From the NCBI GenBank assembly GCA_937873255.1, contig CALMVM010000349.1:1-9899 (forward strand): a stretch of 9,899 nt of DNA, written 5' to 3'. Positions 4,552 through 9,899 of this stretch are shown piece after piece. The stretch's first letter is position 1. Every line of letters begins with the position of its first letter. A program made the position numbers and the translations under genes. The DNA is from an uncultured Verrucomicrobiota bacterium (lineage in GTDB: Bacteria > Verrucomicrobiota > Verrucomicrobiia > Chthoniobacterales > SZAS-18). The notes below the pieces were generated by a model that had not been told where the DNA came from, searched no databases, and worked only from the letters and a program-made list of their open reading frames with translations.

Positions 4552-7140
4552 TCAGGGCGCCGGCAAGTCGTCCGCACCGTCGCGCGTCCCTTTGCCCGGC
4601 GGTGTCACCGGCCCCGCGACCGTCGGCGTGGTCCGGTCGACGGAACCTCCCGGCCAGAGCGCGAGGGTGCCCGCATCGGCTTCCTCGCGCCTGTCTGCCA
4701 CTGTCCCGCCCGGCGTGGCGGTCGACGGCGTCGGGGGGACTGCGGCCGCAGTTTTCACTCCGCCGTTCGGGGTGTGGTCCGTCGTGCGGACCTTCGGCAA
4801 AACACCCGAGAGCGGAACCTCCCGGTTGGACTTCAGGATCAAGAGAATCGGGACCGCATCGTCGTCTTTGCCTTTCGCGGCCGTGGCGGCGCTGACTTTC
4901 TCGGCATCCGTCTCCCATCGCGCGACGACCCCCCGTGAGTTGCTTGCGATGCGCAGGAGCGCAGCGACGAGCGCCGTGTGCTTGGCGTTCTGGTCGGCGT
5001 TTTCAAAGCCCGAAGCGGCCGGCGGCAGGGAAAGATACGCGTGATTCATGGCGTCGGCCGTTCGCTCGATCTGCGACAGACACGCCGCCCAGTCCATCTC
5101 CAGAGATTTCGGCGGGAAGTCGGTTTTCGCAACGGCGTCACCGGTCGGCAGATTCTTCGGAAGCGCGCCTGTGGCCATCAGCGCCAATTTGTACGCTTCG
5201 AGTCCCAGCCGGCCGATTTCTTTCTTTTTCGGGTCCGCGTCCGATTCGTACGTCTTGAACGTGGTGCCGAGATCGTCTGCGGCCGCCTTGAGTTTGTCCG
5301 CGGCGCTCGCGATCTCTGCGAGCGCCGTCGCACGCGACTTCTCGCGCGCGCTGGTGGCTTCCGCGAGCGTGCCCGCGCGGTCTGGCAGGGCGATTTTTTC
5401 CGCGTAGACCCTTAGCCGGCCTGGCGCGTGGTCGACGATCGGCGCGTTGACGCCGCCGACCTTCACCGCCTCGACGAGGTCGAGACCGGAGCCTGCCAGC
5501 GTGAAGACCACCGCGTCGCCGACGGACACCTCCGAGGGCGTGATCATCCCCACCTCCGGGGTGGCGGACGGGAGCTTCATCGACTCGGGCAGCAGGAGGT
5601 CTCTACCCAACGGGATCGGCCAGCTCTGTCCGATCCCCTTCGCTTCGAGTTCGAGCACGTTGCGGCGCAACTCCTCGCACACCGGATCGAACCGGTACTG
5701 CGGCCCGGTCGCTTCCACCTTCTGGAAGTAGTGAAACATCTGCGCGACGTCCTCCGCCATGTTCAGGCGCTGCATCGAGGTCTCGCGCGCCAGCGGCCGC
5801 CCGATCCGCCGGAACCACGAGACCAGGGGCGGCCGGTCGTTGAGATGCCAGCGCGTGGAGACGTGCACGAGCAACCCGTAGCGCGACCCGTCCGTGCCGA
5901 GGATGCCCAGTGCCTTCAGGTCGGCGTCGTTGAGGACGATGGTCACCAGGGCCGGGAACGTCGTCGGGATCAGGACGTTGGCCGAGCCCGAGCTTTTCGC
6001 TGCCGGGTCTTTCAGCGCCTGGAACGACGGCGAAAACCGGAACCCCATGACCCGTCCGGTGCTGAACGTGTTCACCACCGGCTGCGCGGTGCGCGAGCGC
6101 GCGTCCTTCTGGAAGCGCGAGGCGAGCTTGAAGAGGTCGCGCGCTTTGATGTTCGCGTACTGCGTCGGGAACGCCGCCGCGATGTCCGCGGCGAGTTCAT
6201 GGAAGCTGCGTTCGCTGTTTTGCGCCTCGATGGTCTGGGCGTCGATCAGCGGCAGCACGCTGAAAACCGTCGGCTGCCGCCGCTCGCAGTGCGGGATCGG
6301 CGCGTTCTTCACGCGGTCGTAGTACTCGATCTCCGCCGTGCATTCGCCGATGTAGTTGTTGCGCGTGCGCCAGCCGGGGTTGCAACTGACCTGCACGACC
6401 GCGAAGATCATCCGGTTGTAGCCCGGGTAGCCGTTGTCGCGCGTCATGATGCCTTGCAGGTTGGCGTGCATCCGGTCGCCGGCGGCGATGTTGAGCGCCT
6501 GGCGTTCCGAGATGCCGCTCGGTGCCGCGACGAGCGTCCCCGGCGGGGCGAAATTCGTGCTGCTCATCACCGACGTCGTCTGCGTCGAGGCGTTCGGCGC
6601 GGCGGGCGCGCCGCCGGAACTGGCCGTCGTGGTGGTGCTGGAGGTCGTCGTTCCGCCCGCTGCGGACGTGCCCGCCGCCGCCGGCAGGAAGGCCGTCCCC
6701 GGCGGGGTCGCCTCCAGCGCGATGCCGTTGCTCACCACCCGCTCACGGCTTTGTGCCACCGTCGCCTGCGTGCTCGTCCGCGCCCGCGCCAGCTCCTCCG
6801 GGAACGTCGGGATGTCGTTGACCTCTCCCAGCCGGAATTGCTCGTCTTTGACGACTACCACCGGCGCGGAAATCGTGATCAGCCCCCATTCCTCGACCTT
6901 GCGGCGAACCTTTTCCAGATAGCACGCCGCCCTGCGCGCATCCTCGCGCATGGCCGCCACGACCTGCTCGTCGCAGGTGGAGTCCATCGTGTCCTTGCCG
7001 TCGCGCTGCCTCAGCCGCTCACCCGCTCGACCCGGCGTCGCCGGGACGCAGACGATGCTCGCCCAGACCAGCGCCGCCGCGAGCCAGCCGGCCACGCGTC
7101 GCCCGGTCGCCGTGTGAAGTTCAAGACCTCGATTGCTCAT
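4552..7140 (-). CDS. exported protein of unknown family with IPT/TIG-like segment
   Basis: Length is 862 residues; I do not recognise the family. A twin-Arg-containing basic head (TGRRVAGW) and a hydrophobic run (AAALVWASIVCVPA) end in TPGRAG, a Sec-type signal peptide probably cut near residue 39. Residues 55-135 form a helical section with C56 and C73. Residues 145-200 are a Thr/Ser/Ala/Gly-rich linker. Residues 210-440 are a globular part with C253, C267 and C285 and the stretch FAVVQVSCNPGWRTRNNYIG. Residues 527-580 (ITPSEVSVGDAVVFTLAGSG... then VGGVNAPIVDHAPGRLRVYA) look like an IPT/TIG immunoglobulin fold. Residues 590-770 are largely helical, and 785-862 form a Pro/Thr/Gly-rich tail. 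The start is ATG 7140, with GAGAGA seven bases upstream. It is first in the operon with the membrane patatin. It probably acts in the periplasm or outside the cell. Confidence 0.85.
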   Translation of the reverse strand: MSNRGLELHTATGRRVAGWLAAALVWASIVCVPATPGRAGERLRQRDGKDTMDSTCDEQVVAAMREDARRAACYLEKVRRKVEEWGLITISAPVVVVKDEQFRLGEVNDIPTFPEELARARTSTQATVAQSRERVVSNGIALEATPPGTAFLPAAAGTSAAGGTTTSSTTTTASSGGAPAAPNASTQTTSVMSSTNFAPPGTLVAAPSGISERQALNIAAGDRMHANLQGIMTRDNGYPGYNRMIFAVVQVSCNPGWRTRNNYIGECTAEIEYYDRVKNAPIPHCERRQPTVFSVLPLIDAQTIEAQNSERSFHELAADIAAAFPTQYANIKARDLFKLASRFQKDARSRTAQPVVNTFSTGRVMGFRFSPSFQALKDPAAKSSGSANVLIPTTFPALVTIVLNDADLKALGILGTDGSRYGLLVHVSTRWHLNDRPPLVSWFRRIGRPLARETSMQRLNMAEDVAQMFHYFQKVEATGPQYRFDPVCEELRRNVLELEAKGIGQSWPIPLGRDLLLPESMKLPSATPEVGMITPSEVSVGDAVVFTLAGSGLDLVEAVKVGGVNAPIVDHAPGRLRVYAEKIALPDRAGTLAEATSAREKSRATALAEIASAADKLKAAADDLGTTFKTYESDADPKKKEIGRLGLEAYKLALMATGALPKNLPTGDAVAKTDFPPKSLEMDWAACLSQIERTADAMNHAYLSLPPAASGFENADQNAKHTALVAALLRIASNSRGVVARWETDAEKVSAATAAKGKDDDAVPILLILKSNREVPLSGVLPKVRTTDHTPNGGVKTAAAVPPTPSTATPGGTVADRREEADAGTLALWPGGSVDRTTPTVAGPVTPPGKGTRDGADDLPAP

Positions 7141-7147
7141 ACAAATT

Positions 7148-7153
7148 CTCTCT
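7148..7153 (-). promoter_or_regulatory. probable ribosome binding site for the exported-protein gene
   Basis: The minus strand reads GAAGAGAGAATTTGTATG. The purine-rich AGAGAG sits at a normal distance before ATG 7140. It is weaker than the site before the patatin gene, but no better start is seen upstream. Confidence 0.45.
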
Positions 7154-7199
7154 TCGCAACACGCTTCCCCGCGACCGGTTCAAGTCGCAAACGGCTCGC

Positions 7200-7228
7200 A
7201 CCGTATCGAGTACGCGGCAAACACGCAA
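7200..7228 (-). promoter_or_regulatory. candidate sigma70-type promoter for the two-gene operon
   Basis: On the minus strand TTGCGT (7228-7223) and TACGGT (7205-7200) are separated by 17 bases, about 60 bp before ATG 7140. An A/T-rich run (AAAAAAATA on the plus strand, about 7230) lies just upstream, as an UP-like element might. The match to consensus is moderate, and promoter consensus is unknown for this organism. Confidence 0.3.
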
Positions 7229-7274
7229 CGAAAAAAATAGGCCAATCGTGGACCGTTTCCTCGGATCCCCGTTT

Positions 7275-7304
7275 TTGACTCCATCCGGGCCGTCCCGGGA
7301 CACT
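7275..7304 (+). promoter_or_regulatory. weak candidate promoter toward the plus-strand pseudogene
   Basis: TTGACT (7275-7280), then 18 bases, then GACACT (7299-7304), lies about 130 bp before ATG 7432. The -35 is good and the -10 poor. The rest of the 7141-7431 spacer shows no RNA gene, repeat or clear terminator. Confidence 0.18.
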
Positions 7305-7431
7305 CCCCGCCCGCCGGTTCCGCGACCAACGATCCGCCGACCAGGGACTTGCCGCGCCCGGTCCCGCGCCCCACTTTCATAAAAATCGGACTGGATGCGG
7401 GTTCGGCGGCAAGAGAAAACAATCTTGCCCA

Positions 7432-7686
7432 ATGCCGACCCCCGTTGTTGTCCGCTGCTCGATCTCCACCGCTGAAGGCGGGTGGCAAATCGAGGTGACG
7501 GCACCCGCGGGGATAAGCCTGCCCCGGCCCCGGCGCGATGTCTCGCGCGTGGGATCGAGCCCGAACGGATTTCCGCTCCCGCCGGAGTCGGAGGTCCAAG
7601 CGTTGTTGACGGCGGACAAGGCACTCCTTCCCAAACTCAACGAGGACACCCTGCGCAAGCACTACGGCAACTGCCTGCGGGGCTAG
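7432..7686 (+). pseudogene. N-terminal piece of a decayed STAND-type NTPase gene, ending at an amber codon
   Basis: ATG 7432 opens 84 codons (MPTPVVVRCSISTAEGGW, then IEVTAPAGISLP, then LPPESEVQALL) that stop at TAG 7684-7686. The same frame resumes at once (PESGQTAAFGRYLAAVLLGP) and stays coding-like to about 8698, so the amber is a nonsense change inside one gene rather than a real end. The layout of a short beta-rich start, LPPESEVQALL, then FGRYLAAVLLGPE and LELQLRLDP resembles the segment that precedes the catalytic core in CHAT-domain proteins. The expected LPWE-like motif and catalytic His/Cys are not seen, so this link is tentative. No strong Shine-Dalgarno precedes the ATG. Confidence 0.55.
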
Positions 7687-8937
7687 CCGGAGAGCGGCCA
7701 GACCGCCGCGTTCGGCCGCTATCTGGCGGCGGTGCTGCTGGGGCCGGAAAATCTCCGCGTGCTCAACCCCGTTCAACCGTTGGAATTGCAGCTCCGCTTG
7801 GACCCGGCACTGGCGCCGGCGCTCGTGGGCTGGCTTGCGCGAATCAACCCCCTTTTCTCCGAACTGGCCAGCCCGGCCGGACAGGATCCCGGCAATCTCC
7901 TCCACCTGGCGGCGGACGGCGTGATGCAGTTTTTGTCGACCCGGTTCTCTCCGGCCAGCACCCCCGCGCGGGAGCCGCAGGCGGTGCGACCGCTGCCCCA
8001 AGCCCTCGCGCGCTGGGTCGAAACGGGCGTCTGCCAGGTCCGCGCGACGCCGCGCGAGCCGGAATTGTGGATGAACGAAAGCCAGCGCCACGCCGTCCGC
8101 CAATCCCTCGCCCGGCAGCCCGACCGCAGAGTGTCGTGGGTCGGCCTCATCCTCGCGCGGGCCTCCGAACATTTCGCCGAACTCTCCCGCGGCGAAACAC
8201 TCGACCCGGCCCTGGCACGCTGGCTGCGCTTTGCCCGGCACGGCAGCGACTTCGACGCCATGGCCACGCTCATCGACGATCGCGTGCGCGCCGCCATCCA
8301 GGACGCGAAGGAACACGAACTGACCGCCGCGCCGGAGGCCCTGCGCTGGATCGAGCTGGCGCGCGAGTACATCCCGTGGTTCGGCGCGCCGGTCGAGGCC
8401 GCTGCGGTCTCCGCCTCCCGGAAGCTGGAGCTTTTCCACCGCCGCGCCAGCGACGTGCGGCTGCTGACGAACTACTTCAAGAGGCCGGCGCAGGACGAGG
8501 CGTTGCGCGCCCTGGTGGTGCTGGCGGACAGCGACGCGCCGTCGGCCGTCTGGGCGCTGCACTACGTGGGCCTGGGCGGCATGGGCAAGACGATGTTCGT
8601 GCGCCACCTCGTCAACGACCTGGCCCCGGAGATGAACCTGGCGGTGGCGCGCATCGACTTCGATCATCTCCACCCGGACTACCCCGCGCGCGCCGGCGCT
8701 CTTCCTCTTGAGCCTAGCGGAGGAACTGAACCTTTACGTCGAGAACAGCGAGGGCTTCCAGCAGTTCGAGCGGGCGGCGCGCAATCTGCACGCGGAGATC
8801 GCCACGATGCCCCGGCAGGAATTTACCGGCGACGAGGGGTTGTTGCAGCATCCGGTGTTCACGAGTCTGCTGGATCGGGAAAAACGGCGAGCGGACGCGG
8901 TCGCTCGGTCTGGAACCGGCCCGGCAGCTCGAATTGA
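7687..8937 (+). pseudogene. middle part of the decayed gene: P-loop NTPase (STAND/NACHT-like)
   Basis: This continues the frame of the 7432 start. After helical sequence (LARWLRFARHGSDFDAMATL; ALRWIELAREYIPWFG) comes ELFHRRASDVRLLTNYFKRP, the position of the FVGRE-like lead-in of STAND ATPases. The Walker A motif GLGGMGKT follows at 8569-8592, in the GxGGxGKT form typical of NB-ARC/NACHT proteins. Around 8690-8699 the reading changes from frame 1 to frame 2: ARAGA is followed by LFLLSLAEELNLYVENSEGF and NLHAEIATMPRQEF in the second frame. The first-frame translation after about 8698 to its stop at 8937 is therefore nonsense. Walker B and the sensor region are not found, so part of the NTPase is probably deleted as well as frameshifted. 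Confidence 0.65.
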
Positions 8938-9793
8938 CGCGCGCCGTGGAGGATCGCTCCTTCGGCTTCGGCGACAGCCTGCGCGCCTCGCGCGAACCCG
9001 CCGACCTGGAACAATGCATCGAGTGAGCCGAGGCTGATCCCAGGCTGATCGAGGAAACCATCCTGCGGCTGCGGGCGGCCGAAGAGACCGCCGAGGCCGG
9101 GCGGAAGTGGGTGTTCACCCGTGCCATCTTGCACCTCTCCCGCACGCCGGAGAAGGTGCCTCCCTCGGTGCCGGCGGACAAGGCTGGCCAGCTGGCTTAC
9201 CTGCTGCGGCACTACGGTCAAGGCGACCCGGAGCCGTCGTCCGAGCATGGGAGCCTCCACGCCATGGCGCGCGATCTCGGCGTGCGCCGCGCCGCACGGA
9301 TCGCGGACCGGGAGGTCCGCCGCGCCGTTTTCGACCGTGACATCAAGCGCGCGTTGAACTGCACGGACTGGGCCATCGACTGGTACCGGGCCTGCAACGA
9401 TCCCTTCGGCCTCGCGCTGAACAGGCTCGTCCAGGCCCTGCCGACCCTCGTTCCCGGGGCCGGACGCGAGCGCCGGCCGCTGGACGAGGAGACGGTGTCG
9501 GCCCTGTTGGAAATCGTCCGGTCCCGCCCGGCGGCGCGACGCGACGACGAGACCTCACCCCCCGCGAACCGCGAGTCGATTTTCGACGGCGAAGGGGTCG
9601 CGACGCGGGACACGGACTGCTCTGCCTCCGGTTGCAGACGGCCCGGTATTTGCAGGTCGCCGGGCATTCGGACGCCGTGGCGCGGACGGATTTCGCCGCC
9701 TCCCTGCAAGACCATTACCGCAGACATCGCGGCATGCCCTTGCCGGAAGACCTTGCCGCGTGTTCCCCGGGGCGGGGGGCGGTCGTCAGCTGA
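8880..9793 (+). pseudogene. C-terminal helical part of the decayed STAND-type gene
   Basis: Near 8900 the coding signal passes from frame 2 (LLDREKRRADAVARS) to frame 3 (LGLEPARQLELTRAVEDRSF, then GDSLRASREPADLEQCIE). TGA at 9024-9026 interrupts frame 3, which then continues (ETILRLRAAEETAEAGRKWV; FTRAILHLSRTPEKVP; AGQLAYLLRHYGQGDP; CTDWAIDWYRACNDPFGLAL). Between about 9540 and 9610 it shifts to frame 2 (GHGLLCLRLQTARYLQVAGH; MPLPEDLAACSPGRGAVVS) and ends at TGA 9791-9793. The sequence is alpha-helical and may be a degenerate TPR-like or effector-regulating tail, as STAND proteins often have; no repeat register could be fixed. Frameshifts from assembly error are possible, but the two stops and the missing Walker B favour true decay. 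Confidence 0.55.
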
Positions 9794-9825
9794 GGTAGAC
9801 CAGGGGCGGCTCCTTCGGCCGGTCG

Positions 9826-9899
9826 ATGCCGACGCTCGAGGCCGTTCACCGCCGCGGCCTGCTGGACGCCGTCGCGGCGCCGACCGAGGCCTCGGGCGG
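9826..9899 (+). other. possible start of another ORF, cut by the right edge
   Basis: ATG 9826 opens a frame (MPTLEAVHRRGLLDAVAAPT) that remains open to the window end. Its composition is coding-like, but it is only 24 codons long and has no clear Shine-Dalgarno. It may be a new gene, a further remnant of the upstream pseudogene or chance. Confidence 0.2.

Noticed and set aside
5428..7278. 616-codon open frame on the plus strand
   Set aside because: It lies antisense to the exported-protein gene. Its translation is Arg/His/Asp-rich with no domain pattern, as GC-rich antisense frames usually are, and the minus-strand gene has a signal peptide and a sensible domain order.
7180..8673. 497-codon open frame on the minus strand
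   Set aside because: It is antisense to the STAND-like pseudogene, whose strand carries the P-loop motif. The translation is Arg/Gln/Val-rich low-grade sequence and overlaps the operon promoter region.

Overview
The window is GC-rich bacterial DNA. One gene has an export signal and another has many membrane segments, and multi-domain STAND-type NTPase remnants, membrane patatins and mixed insertion sequences occur together. This suits a large-genome, Gram-negative, environmental lineage such as Verrucomicrobiota, Planctomycetota or Myxococcota. That placement is a guess: there is no rRNA, tRNA or housekeeping gene to anchor it.

Layout. (1) Positions 1 to about 1735 are a pile-up of mobile DNA. 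It begins with the edge of an IS3-type transposase on the minus strand. Next comes a 216-bp imperfect palindrome (224-439), then a complete-looking IS630-family element (446-1450) with 28-bp inverted ends, flanking TA dinucleotides, a DD34E transposase and an A7 frameshift site. Last is an IS1-type transposase remnant (1451-1734) that the IS630 element interrupts. (2) Positions 1792-7140 hold a minus-strand two-gene operon. The first gene (4552-7140) encodes an 862-residue exported protein of no recognised family with an IPT/TIG-like segment. Fifty-odd bases later, behind a strong Shine-Dalgarno, comes a 901-residue protein (1792-4497) with about nine N-terminal membrane segments and a C-terminal patatin-like lipase domain. 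(3) Positions 7141-7431 are the spacer between divergent genes. (4) Positions 7432-9793, plus strand, are one decayed gene. It had an N-terminal region faintly like the part that precedes CHAT peptidase domains, then a P-loop NTPase of STAND/NACHT type, then a helical C-terminal region. It is now broken by two in-frame stops and three reading-frame changes, and the middle of the NTPase is not visible.

How the parts may fit together. The operon pairs an exported protein with a membrane lipase. Positive-inside reading of the loops places the patatin domain on the outer face of the inner membrane, where the exported partner would also be. The divergent STAND-like gene may once have been a sensor or regulator of this locus, or an unrelated neighbour; its decay and the mobile-element pile-up mark the region as accessory and unstable. 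The operon is the most promising candidate for something undescribed. No function beyond lipid acyl-hydrolase chemistry can be assigned from sequence alone.
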